Source: DATMER01 sp963844885
Lineage (GTDB): Bacteria > Acidobacteriota > Thermoanaerobaculia > Multivoradales > UBA5704
Assembly (NCBI GenBank): GCA_963844885.1
Contig: CAWJQA010000012.1
Coordinates: forward strand, 930,001-994,000
Direction: 5' to 3'
Length of the DNA: 64,000 nucleotides
How positions within the stretch are numbered: the first letter of the stretch is position 1; each line of letters opens with the position of its first letter. The notes beneath the pieces are model-generated. The model searched no databases. It saw nothing but the letters and a program-made list of their open reading frames with translations, and was not told the DNA's origin. Position numbers and translations under genes: made by a program. Below, in pieces: positions 35,601 through 44,789 of the stretch.

Positions 35601-38545
35601 CCGTCACCACTCAGGGGAAAACCTTTTCCTATCTCGACTCGGAGCACGTGCTCGACACGTTCGGCTACGACCTGCGCTGCCAGAAAGGCGAATCCATGCA
35701 GTGGCGGCCGGTGGGCGCGAGCGGAGCGGGCGAAGCCGGGAAGCTGATCGTAAAACCCAAAGCGCTGTCCGGCCCGGTGGGCTCGGTGCAGACCATCACC
35801 GCCGTCCTCCTCGACGCGGCGGGAGAGCCGCAGCCGGGAGTGTTCATCTTCTTCCGCGTCTACGCGGGCAACAACAGTGGTCGCACCGCAGGCATCTTCA
35901 CCGACAGCGCGGGAATCGCAAGGTTTTCCTACGCCAGCACCGTCGAGGCCTTCGACACGCTCCTGGCGCGGGTACAAAACGGCACCCTCGCGGCGCAGGA
36001 GATCAACGGCATCACCTTCGACTGGGTGCCCAAAGCCACGCTGGCGTTGAGCCCCGCCACCTCGACGCTACCGGTAGGCACGGCGGCCAATCTGAGCGTC
36101 ATCGCCAAGAGGCCAGACGGCCGGCTGCTGCCGGGCTTGGCCGTCGTCTTTCGGGTCACCGCCGGCCCCGACGCCGGCAAGACCTTCCAGATTCTCACCG
36201 ACGCCACCGGTAAAGCGGCGTACACCTTCAACGGCGGCATCGCCGGCACGGATACGGTCGAGGCGTCGATCCTGATGGGCAGCGGAACGTATCAAAGCTC
36301 CAATCCGGTCACGGTGGCCTGGACCTCGCCGAAAACCTTGTCTCTCACGCCCTACTCGGCGAGTCACACTCCGGGCGAGCCCGCCACCGTGACGGCCGCT
36401 CTGAGCCAGCCGCTGGCGGGTATTGCCGCGACCTTCCGCGTCGTCAGCGGCCCCACGGTCGGCCGAACCAGCCAGGCGATCACCGACTCTGCCGGGCGAG
36501 CTTCATTCACCTACACGGGAGCAAACCCGGGAGCCGACACCCTCCAAGCCACGGCGGTGGTGAGCGGGGAAACATTATCGTCCAACCTCGCCGCGGTGGA
36601 ATGGACCTCGATTCCCACCACGCTGGTCTATACGGGAACCCAGGTCGGGGAGTACAGTGATCCCATGCTTCTCGCCGCACGTCTCACGGAAAGCACCTCC
36701 AGGCAGCCGCTCGCCGGGAGAACGCTGGCTTTCGTCCTCGGCTCGCAGACGGCCACGGCCGTCACCGGTGCGGACGGTACCGCTACCGTCGAGATCGTCC
36801 CTGCCGGCCTGCCGGGAGCCACGCCGCTCGCCGTGGCCTTCGCGGGAGAAGGAGCCTGGTCGGGCTCCGCGACAAGCCGTCTGGCTGTCGTCACCCCGGA
36901 AGATACGGTTTTGACTCTCTCTGGAGTTTCCGCTGTAGCCAGCGGTAGCGCCCAGCCGGTGAGCGCCCGTCTCGTGGACGATGACGGCCAGCCGCTCGCC
37001 GGCCGGACTGTGGACTTCCGCCTCGGCGCTGCCACGGCCACCGCCACCACCGGAGCCGACGGCATGGCCACCGCCTCACTCTCCGCCCCGAACCTCGCCA
37101 TCGGCATCGCCCGGCTCGAAGCCGCCTTCGCGGGAGACGCCTGGTATCGACCGTCTTCGGCGGCCTCAACCGTGCTCGTGGCGCAGCCGACCTCGTTCGT
37201 GATCTGGGGTGGCAACACGCCGGGCCTGCGACTCGGCGACCGCGTACAATTCTGGGGAGCACAATGGAGCCGGCAGATTCAAGGAGGCGACTACGCCGCC
37301 CAGGCTGATTTCAAAGGCTGGTCCACCGCGTCGCTGCCGCCACATCTCTGCCAGCCGAACGCTCATACAACCGGCACACCGCTGCTAGACGCTTCGTGTT
37401 GGACCTCGAAACCGGGAAATAGCAGCCCGCCCGCGAAACTTGGAAGCTACATCCAGGTGATCGTGTCAACGAGCATCGCGAAGAGCGGCTCGACGATCTA
37501 TGGCAACACCGCGGCGACGGTGGTGTTGCGAGTGGACACGTCATCCGTCTACGGTCCGGACCCCGGGCACCCTGGCTATGGCACGGTTATCGGCGTTTTG
37601 GAGGATGGAGGTGGGGTTTTCACTTCCTCCTCCGTCTCAACGATGTCCGCTCAGGCCGCGACGGCAACACGCCGCATCTCCCTCTACTCGCCCGAGATGA
37701 GTCTGATGGCGGAGACCGAGCTGACGACGGCCACGCGCCCGGCCATCCTGTACGAATACATCTGGTTCGACGGCCGGCCGCTGGCGCAGGTGGATGGGGC
37801 CGGCACGGTGTCCTGGACCTTCACGGACCACCTCGGCACACCGCTGCTGCAAACCAGTTCTCTCCAGGGAATCATCTGGCGTGCTGAGCACGAGCCGTAT
37901 GGCTCTATCTACGCCCTGCGTTCCTACGATAGGCATCAGCCTCTGCGTTTCCCGGGCCAGGAAGCTGAGCAGCTTGGTACGGGGGCGAATGGCGTGACGG
38001 AGCGGAGCTACAACGTGCATCGATGGTATGGGGCGGCGCTTGGTAGGTATACTCAGCCCGATCCTCATGGCCTTTTTCGTTCCCTTACACCCTACCTTTA
38101 TGCTATATCGGCGCCGCTTAACTTCACCGATCCGGATGGCAGAGTTCCCAAACCTCCAGGGGCAAGAGATTGTGGCGCGAGCCTATGGAATCCAGACCTT
38201 GCACTTCCAAAACCTGGCTGTGGCCTTTGCGATCCGAAGAAGCTTGACGTCGCCATGGCACATGTTGCATCCAACAGACAAGGATACTGTGGAGGCGGCA
38301 AGAATTGTTCTTCACCAGAGGAGGTAAGCGCAAAGGCTAGGGGCGGCATTGACGAGGATACAGGTCAGGCATGGTATGTCTCTCAAGGAGATCCCTGCGT
38401 TGATTACTGTATTTGTGTTCACGAGCAGGATCACATACGACGACTATTCTTTAACCCCTACCGCGAGCAGGCCTGTGAAGATCTAGAGTGTTTAGCCGCA
38501 CTATCGCAGCTACACTGTCTGAAGTTGTTTGCAATAGGACATTAG
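29683..38545 (+). CDS. Giant secreted Rhs/YD-repeat protein with metallopeptidase-like C-terminal tail (one frameshift)
   Basis: About 2,953 residues. It starts MLDLSLGRYALLGLAVSLLA, a signal peptide, at an ATG with GGGAGG upstream. Order of parts: Cys-rich N-terminus (about 27-230); RHS/YD repeats (about 335-1260; e.g. YDADGFLVSVADSMGRRIEL, YLYDDFGRLARQESPV); four carboxypeptidase-regulatory-like modules (about 1262-1592); two related modules with WGSFAVPPHGS and WGSFTIPAHQS; about six Ig-like invasin-type modules (to about 2500); the Rhs core end DHLGTPLLQTS ... RFPGQEAEQL (about 2705-2780); then a variable tail. The tail (last 130 residues) has 11 Cys and HEQDH, an HExxH zinc-peptidase motif. 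One extra base near 30660 splits the frame (SVDPL to GNRLELTD). It is probably exported and displayed, a polymorphic toxin or an adhesin. Export by Sec is indicated; no PAAR or VgrG domain is seen. Confidence 0.85.
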
Positions 38546-38547
38546 TG

Positions 38548-38949
38548 ATGAAGAAAACCGCGTCAGTCTTTCTTGGCCTGCTAGGCGGTGTACTCTTAAC
38601 TGTTGTTGTGTGCTGGAGTGTTTATCGGATAAAAATGAGACCGTGCCTTCCGGCATTTGCGGAGGTATCTCAGGGAAGGAGTATTGATGTTCGCCTAGGA
38701 TCGCGTCAGTTCGGTGTGAAGGTCGTGCTCATTGGTTGTGAGGAGGAGCTTAACCGCACCTTTGAGGACGGCCAGCAACAAGCAATTATGGCTGTGATAG
38801 GAGACATGCTTCGCTCCGAGGGATGGCAGGCATGGCCTAGATTAAAGGAGGAGGAGTTTCGGCGTTCTCTGGTAAAGAAGATCAACGCAACCCTAAAGGA
38901 GTCAGTAGTTCGAGACGTCTACCTTCATTCTTTTTCGGCCGTGGAATAA
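38548..38949 (+). CDS. Single-pass membrane protein with FliL-like fold, candidate immunity protein
   Basis: 133 residues. The N-terminal membrane helix (SVFLGLLGGVLLTVVVCWSV) is followed by a periplasmic part. This ends in RRSLVKKINATLKESVVRDV and YLHSFSAVE, resembling the C-terminus of FliL-like proteins. ATG at 38548 is 3 bases after the Rhs stop. Placement right after a toxin tail is typical of an immunity gene. There are no flagellar genes nearby. Low-GC codon use matches the tail rather than the Rhs core. Confidence 0.6.
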   Translation: MKKTASVFLGLLGGVLLTVVVCWSVYRIKMRPCLPAFAEVSQGRSIDVRLGSRQFGVKVVLIGCEEELNRTFEDGQQQAIMAVIGDMLRSEGWQAWPRLKEEEFRRSLVKKINATLKESVVRDVYLHSFSAVE

Positions 38950-38999
38950 TGGAAGACTCGTTGCAAACGAACACCGCCGTGCTGTCCGAGTAAGGCAAT

Positions 39000-41900
39000 G
39001 CAAGGCGGCCTTCACCTACACGAGCGCCTACGTCGGCTCCGACACGTGGGAAGCCACCATCCCCAACCCTTCGGGCGGCGCTTTGACATCCAATCTCACC
39101 GTCGTGCGCTGGCCGGCACCGGCCGATCTCAAGTTGTTCCTCGGCTATGCCGAGAACGAGAGCGGCTCAGCGCCCGGTTTCCCGCAGCCCTGGAAGGGAG
39201 ACCCCGGCATTCTCTTCCTCGGCGGCGGCCAGTTTATCGATTCCGAGGCCATCCGGATCGACAACCATACTGACGATCCGCTCCCGATCGATCGCGTGAC
39301 GGTAGATCTCCAGCGCTCCGTGCCGATTTTCGACCTCTGGGGAAGCTTCACGATCCCGGCCCACCAGTCAGCCATCCTGATGCAGACGAAGGCCTACGAC
39401 TTCGACACCAGCGAGTTTCCATTCATGCCCTGCGGCGTACCGGCCCCGCCGGACGATCCGAGGGTGCCGAAGATTACCGTCATCAGTCAGGGGAAAACCT
39501 TTTCCTACCTCGACTCGGAGCACGTGCTCGACACCTTCGGCTACGACCTGCGCTGCCAGAAAGGCGAATCCATGCAGTGGCGGCCGGTGGGAGCGAGCGG
39601 AGCGGGCGAAGCCGGTAAGCTGATCGTAAAACCCAAAACGCTGTCCGGCCTGGTGGGCTCGGTGCAAACCATCACCGCCGTCCTCCTCGATGCGGCCGGA
39701 GAGCCGCAGCCGGGAGTCTTTATCTTCTTCCGCGTCTACGCGGGCAACAACAGCGGTCGCACCGCCGGCATCTTCACCGACAGCGAGGGAATCGCAAGGT
39801 TTTCCTATGCCAGCACCGTCGAGGCCTTCGACACGCTCCTGGCGCGGGTACAAAACGGCACCCTCGCGGCGCAGGAGATCAACGGCATAACCATCGACTG
39901 GGTGCCCAAAGCCACGCTGACGCTGAGCCCCACGGCCTCGACTCTGCCGGTAAGAACAGCGGCCAATCTGAGCGTCATCGCCAAACGCCCGGACGGCCGG
40001 GTTCTGCCGGGAATGGCCGTCGTCTTCCGGATCACCGCCGGCCCGGATGCTGGGAAGACTTTTCAGATTCTCACCGACGCCACCGGTAAAGCGGCGTACA
40101 CCTTCAACGGCAACCTCGCCGGCACGGATACCGTCGAGGCCTCGATCCTGATGGGCAACGGAACCTATCAAAGCTCGAACCCGGTGACCGTGATCTGGAC
40201 CGCGCCGAAAACCCTGTCCCTCACACCCACCCTACTCGGCGATCCACACGCCGGGCGAGCCCGCCACCGTGACCGCTGCTCTGAGCCAGCCGCTGGCGAG
40301 TATCGCCGTGACCTTCCGCGTCGTGAGCGGCCCCACAGTCGGCCGCACCGGGCAGGCGATCACCGACGCAGCCGGGCGGGCTACGTTCAGCTATGCAGGA
40401 GTAAACCCGGGCGTTGACACTCTCCAGGCCACAGCGGTGGTGAGCGGAGAAACCTTGTCGTCCAACCTCGTCGCAGTGGAATGGACCTCGATTTCCACGA
40501 CCCTGGTCTATACGGGAGCCCAGGTTGGGGAGTACAGTGATCCCATGCATCTCGCCGCCCGCCTGACGGAGAGCACAACCGGGCAGCCGCTCGCCGGGAG
40601 AACGCTGGCTTTCGTTCTCGGCTCGCAGACGGCCACGGCTGTCACTGGGGCGGACGGCACGGCCACCGTTGAGATCATCCCCGCCGGCCTGCCGGGAGCC
40701 ACGCCGCTCGCCGTGGCCTTCGCGGGAGAAGGGGCTTGGTCGGGCTCCGCGACAAGCCGGCTGGCTGTCATCACCCCGGAAGATACGGTTTTGACTCTCT
40801 CTGGAGTTTCCGCTGTAGCCAGCGGTGGCGCCCAGCCGGTGAGCGCCCGCCTCGTGGATGATGACGGCCAACCGCTCGCCGGCCGGACTGTAACCTTCCG
40901 CCTCGGCACCGCCGTGGCCGAAGCCACCACCGGCGCGGATGGCACGGCTGCGGCCTCACTCGCCGTCCCGAGCCTCACCACCGGCACCGCTCGGCTTGAA
41001 GCCACATTCGCGGGAGATGCTTGGTATCGATCATCGTCCGCTGCTAGGACCATCCTTGTGGCGCAGCCGACCTCTTTCGTGATCTGGGGCGGCAACACGC
41101 CGGGCCTGCGTCTCGGAGACCGCGTGCAGTTCTGGGGAGCTCAGTGGAGTCGCCAGGTCCAAGGCGGCGACTACGCCGCCCAGGCTGATTTCAAAGGCTG
41201 GTCCACCGCGCCGCTCCCGCCGCGCCTCTGCCAGCCGACTGCCCATACGACCGGTACTCCGCGGCTCAATGCCTCCTGCTGGACCTCGAAGCCGGGCAAC
41301 CGCAACCCGCCCGCGAAACTTGGAAATTACATTCAGGTGATCGTGTCAACGAGCATTGGAAAGAACGGTTCTACGATCTACGGAAACACCGCGGCGACGG
41401 TGGTGCTTCAGGTGGACACGTCCTCCGTCTACGGTCCGGACCCTGGGCATCCCGGCTACGGCACAGTTATCGGCGTCCTGGAAGACGGAGCCGGGGTTTT
41501 CACTTCCTCCTCCGTCTCATCAATGTCCGCTCAGGCCGCGACGGCAACACGCCGCATCTCCCTCTACTCGCCCGAAATGAGCCTGATGGCGGAGACCGAG
41601 CTGACCTCCGCGGCGCGCCCGGCAGTTCTCTACGAATACATCTGGTTCGACGGCCGGCCGCTGGCGCAGGTGGACGGGGCCGGCACAGTGTCCTGGATCT
41701 TCACGGATCACCTCGGCACACCGCTCCTGCAAACCAGCGCCTTCCAGGGAGTCATCTGGCGTGCTGAGCACGAACCGTATGGCTCTATCTACGCCCTGCG
41801 CTCTTACGATAGGCATCAACCCTTGCGCTTCCCGGGTCAGGAAGCCGAGCAACTCGGCGCCGGGGCGAATGGGGTGACGGAGCGGAGTTACAATGTGCAT

Positions 41901-42461
41901 CGGTGGTACCGGGCGGGGTGGGGGCGGTATGATCAGATTGACCCCCTCGGGAACGGTGCAGTCAGTGACTACTCCTACGTTTTGGGAAATCCTGTTTCTT
42001 TGACCGATCCGCAAGGACTGGTTACTGTCCGCCAGGTGTTTAAGTCAGCTAATCAATTAGGAGGTGGTCAATACAGCCTAGCTTTTGCTCGATGGCACGC
42101 GACAGGAGACTGTGTTTGTTCAGGAGATAAGTGGCACATAAGGCTGACTCTGAACTTTGAACATCGGTACCTCTGTTCGGGGAGGATTTCTTGCGGCCGC
42201 GAACAGGTTCATGCCAATATTGCCGCTACATTTGTCGTTCGCTTTGCACAGCGTTGGAATAAATATGAGACTGTCATGTACAATGATCGAGCCTCATGCT
42301 TGGCGGATGCTGAATATTATGCGCGAGACTTGGAGGGGCACCTGCTTGTTGGCGCTCCGGATCTGGTGCGTCAGTTAAATGAAACACAGCGTGATTATGA
42401 AGGCACGCACCATGGATTCTGGTGTGGCATCTTTGCTCATTGGTGTGGGGCTGATGACTAG
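39000..42461 (+). pseudogene. Displaced rhs cassette: 2.9-kb copy of the Rhs C-terminal half with a second tail
   Basis: From about 39000 the sequence repeats 35128-38030 of the main gene almost base for base (Ig-like modules, WGSFTIPAHQS, DHLGTPLLQTS, SYNVHRWY). After HRWY it diverges into a new 170-residue tail (NQLGGGQYSLAFARWHATGD ... AHWCGADD). There is no start codon or signal peptide, and an added 4 bases near 40230 shift the frame. The tail has eight Cys and no HExxH; I cannot assign it. It looks like a stored or displaced cassette that could be swapped onto the main gene by recombination. Confidence 0.75.
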
Positions 42462-42813
42462 TATCCGGCGATGGGGCCTTGTTTTTGCAGGCGCTGTAGT
42501 CTTTTTCTGGCTGTATCTGGAGCTCGGCCGGGGAATGCTTGTCGAGAAGCGCAGAGCCCGCGCAGACGAGCTCGCAAGTATCAGCGAAGGGTTACCCAGT
42601 TGTTGCAAAAACCCGTGGCCGCCACTCCGGAGAAGCGCTTTGCAACGCGCGCTTGCTTGTAGGACATGCCACGGCCGGAGGAGGTCACCCACGGTGAGAT
42701 CCAGAAGCAGGGGTATGGAAAGCTCCGAATGCTTGCTTGACGGGACTTTGAGGCGATGCAAGTGGTTTTCCCTATGCAACTGGCAGGGTTACTCTTGCAA
42801 AGAATTTCCCTAG
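42454..42813 (+). CDS. Possible membrane protein after the second tail (damaged?)
   Basis: ATG at 42454 overlaps the second tail by 8 bases. The first 45 residues are plausible: a basic start, one membrane helix (WGLVFAGAVVFFWLYLELG) and a charged helix (MLVEKRRARADELASISE). The remaining 75 residues are Arg/Cys-rich and look like out-of-frame coding, so a frameshift after about 42580 is likely. By position it could be the remnant of an immunity gene. Confidence 0.35.
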   Translation: MTSIRRWGLVFAGAVVFFWLYLELGRGMLVEKRRARADELASISEGLPSCCKNPWPPLRRSALQRALACRTCHGRRRSPTVRSRSRGMESSECLLDGTLRRCKWFSLCNWQGYSCKEFP

Positions 42814-43031
42814 AACAAGCACTCGCGATTCTAGGCAGCCCCAGGCAAGTTCAGGCCATGACTTTTCGGAATGAACGACGTGGCGCAACCTCGGAGATCT
42901 ACTTGATATATAGAGATGATATGAAGCTTCCTTTGATTCGTTCTGAGCATGTTTGGTTTCATTTGAGATTGATGGCACAGGATTCCATGTTCGTTGTGAC
43001 GGAAGCGCGGGTGGACGAAACATTTCGTTGA
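42756..43031 (+). CDS. Small hypothetical protein, possibly the 3' part of the damaged gene
   Basis: 91 residues. QRISLEQALAILGSPRQVQA resembles the helix-LGxP segment of SmpA/OmlA-type small domains, followed by a beta-rich YLIYRDDMKLPLIRSEHVWF. No ribosome-binding site is visible before the ATG, so it may be the continuation of the gene starting at 42454 after one or more frameshifts. Function unknown. Confidence 0.4.
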   Translation: MQVVFPMQLAGLLLQRISLEQALAILGSPRQVQAMTFRNERRGATSEIYLIYRDDMKLPLIRSEHVWFHLRLMAQDSMFVVTEARVDETFR

Positions 43032-43075
43032 GATTTCAGCCACCACCAGCCCCCTGTGCTTCTCCAGCCAGAAAT

Positions 43076-43530
43076 CCGAGGCCTTCGACACCCTCCTGGC
43101 GCGGGTGCAAAACGCTACTATCGCGGCGCAGGAGATCAACGGAATGACCATCGACTGGGTGCCCAAAGCCACACTGACGCTGAGCCCCGCCACCCGACGC
43201 TACCGGTAGGCACGGCGGCCAACCTGAGCGTCATCGCCAAGAGGCCAGATGGCCGGCTGCTGCCGGGCTTGGCCGTCGTCTTTCGGGTCACCGCCGGCCC
43301 CGACGCCGGCAAGACCTTCCAGAATCTCACCGACGTCACCGGCAAGGCCGCGTACGCCTTCAACGGCAACCTCGCCGGCACGGATACCGTCGAGGCCTCG
43401 ATCCTGATGGGCAATGGAACGTATCAGAGCTCCAATCCGGTCACCGTGATCTGGACCTCGCCGAAAACCTTGTCTCTCACATCCTACTCGGCGACCCACG
43501 CTCCCGGCGAGCCCGCCGACGTGACGGCTA
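43076..43530 (+). pseudogene. Third rhs fragment (Ig-like modules only)
   Basis: Matches about 35945-36393 of the main gene. It reads VGTAANLSVIAKRPDGRLLP and VFRVTAGPDAGKTFQNLTD, then ends in unrelated sequence. It has no start and no core end. An internal deletion near 43195 removes bases before VGTAAN. Confidence 0.8.
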
Positions 43531-43651
43531 GCCCAAGCGAATCCGGAGGGGAAGCCCCCTGCCCCGCCTCCTGCAGTTGCTCCTGAACCAAATTTTCGGC
43601 GAGCTTCAGCCGGCCAATCATCCAACTCCAGCCGAGTCAAATTAAGAAGAC

Positions 43652-43830
43652 GACGCCTCAGCTAAGTTCCAGACGCCTCAGCGGAACTTGGACGGGGCGT
43701 CGGGAACTTGGATGGAGCGTCGGGAACTCAGACGGAGCGTCGGGAACTTGGACGGAGCGTCGGGAACTTGGCTGAGTCATCGGGAAGTCAGACAGAGGGT
43801 CGGGAAGTTAGCTGAGCCGTCGTTAATCTA
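43652..43830. repeat. 20-bp tandem array downstream of the rhs fragments
   Basis: About nine units of 20 bases (one of 19), typical ACGGAGCGTCGGGAACTTGG. The last unit CTGAGCCGTCGTTAATCTAG is nearly the same as units in the array at 29183-29530. With that array it brackets the whole rhs island. Confidence 0.85.
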
Positions 43831-43835
43831 GCGCC

Positions 43836-44059
43836 GCGCCTTGGAGTTGACGTACTCCATGAAGCGGGCGAGCTGGTCGGCGCCGGCCACCGAGGGGGGG
43901 GCGGGGCCATCGCCGGAGGTGTGCGGGAGCGGGTTCGTGGGTGAGCGGCGGTGACGGCCTCTTGGTTGTGAACCTCCCCGCGCCGTCCGGCTGGCGCCGC
44001 GCGCTGAGCCGCCACAGCGTTGGAAAGCCACAACGATCGCAAGGTGTTATCCTTCCTCC
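43836..44059. other. Intergenic, possible coding remnant
   Basis: On the minus strand a short open stretch ends ADQLARFMEYVNSKARR, which looks like a natural protein C-terminus, but the sequence before it is low-complexity and there is no start signal. It may be a relic cut off by the island. No other feature seen. Confidence 0.3.
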
Positions 44060-44701
44060 ATGACGAGCATTTCCTCCCTCGGCCTGGACCGCCCAGTCCT
44101 TGTCCGCCGAGGACGTTGGCTCAGTGCCGCCACCTTGGCTTACAACTCTCTGGAAGGTGTGTTCGGCCTCGTCATCGGCCTCGGCGCCGGAAGCGTCGCG
44201 CTGGTCGGATTTGGGATCGATAGCGGTATTGAGGTGGCAGCCAGCCTGGTCGCGCTGTGGCGACTGTCCGCTGATGCCGAACCGGTGCGTCGCGCGCAGG
44301 TGGAGCGGCTCAGTCATCGCGCCGTCGGCTGCCTGTTTCTCGCACTTGCGCTGTACGTGACCTATGACGCGGCCCAGGCATTGGTCCGTCACGAGGCGCC
44401 CGACGCGAGCGTTCCCGGCATCATACTCGCCCTTGCGTCGCTGGTGGTCATGCCGTATCTGGCCCGGGAGAAGCGGCGCGTTGGCGCGGCGCTCGGGAGT
44501 CGCGCGCTGATTTCGGAATCGGCGCAGACGTCCCTGTGCATGTATCTCTCGGCCATACTCTTGGGCGGTCTCGTACTCAACGCGCTGGTAGGCTGGTGGT
44601 GGTCGGATCCGGTTGCCGCCTTGTTGATGGTCCCGATCATCGCCCGTGAGGGCATCGTGGGGCTTCGTGGTGAATCACCCTGCGCGGACGGCTGCCATTA
44701 G
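44060..44701 (+). CDS. CDF-family cation efflux protein
   Basis: 213 residues, four to six membrane helices. LAYNSLEGVFGLVIGLGAGS and LVGFGIDSGIEVAASLVALW correspond to helices 1-2 of cation diffusion facilitators, with Asp in the GIDS position as metal ligand. WWWSDPVAALLMVPIIAREG is the helix-5/6 region with the second metal-site Asp. It lacks the usual C-terminal cytoplasmic domain, so it is of the short type. It would export Zn, Co or Cd by antiport. No SD is obvious before the ATG. It ends GESPCADGCH, a possible extra metal site. Confidence 0.85.
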   Translation: MTSISSLGLDRPVLVRRGRWLSAATLAYNSLEGVFGLVIGLGAGSVALVGFGIDSGIEVAASLVALWRLSADAEPVRRAQVERLSHRAVGCLFLALALYVTYDAAQALVRHEAPDASVPGIILALASLVVMPYLAREKRRVGAALGSRALISESAQTSLCMYLSAILLGGLVLNALVGWWWSDPVAALLMVPIIAREGIVGLRGESPCADGCH

Positions 44702-44727
44702 CGCGCGCTTTCCAACTGGGATCTCTT

Positions 44728-44756
44728 GCAGGGGCAACCACGAGGGTCGCCCCTGC
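44728..44756. terminator. Hairpin terminator between convergent genes
   Basis: GCAGGGGC and GCCCCTGC pair, extended by ACC/GGT with one mismatch, around a 4-base loop. It sits between the CDF gene and the end of the pseudokinase gene. Confidence 0.6.
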
Positions 44757-44789
44757 GCATTCAAACCGGTGATGCCGGGCTCGCCGGCC

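Noticed and set aside
29683..38545. Type VI secretion Rhs effector
   Set aside because: It has a Sec signal peptide and no PAAR domain or vgrG neighbour, so Sec export and surface display fit better.
38548..38949. Flagellar FliL
   Set aside because: No flagellar genes nearby and only the C-terminal pattern is similar; position favours an immunity role.
43823..44392. Minus-strand 189-residue frame opposite the CDF gene
   Set aside because: It runs antisense to the CDF gene and has no SD; only the last 17 residues look natural, so I list that stretch as a possible remnant.
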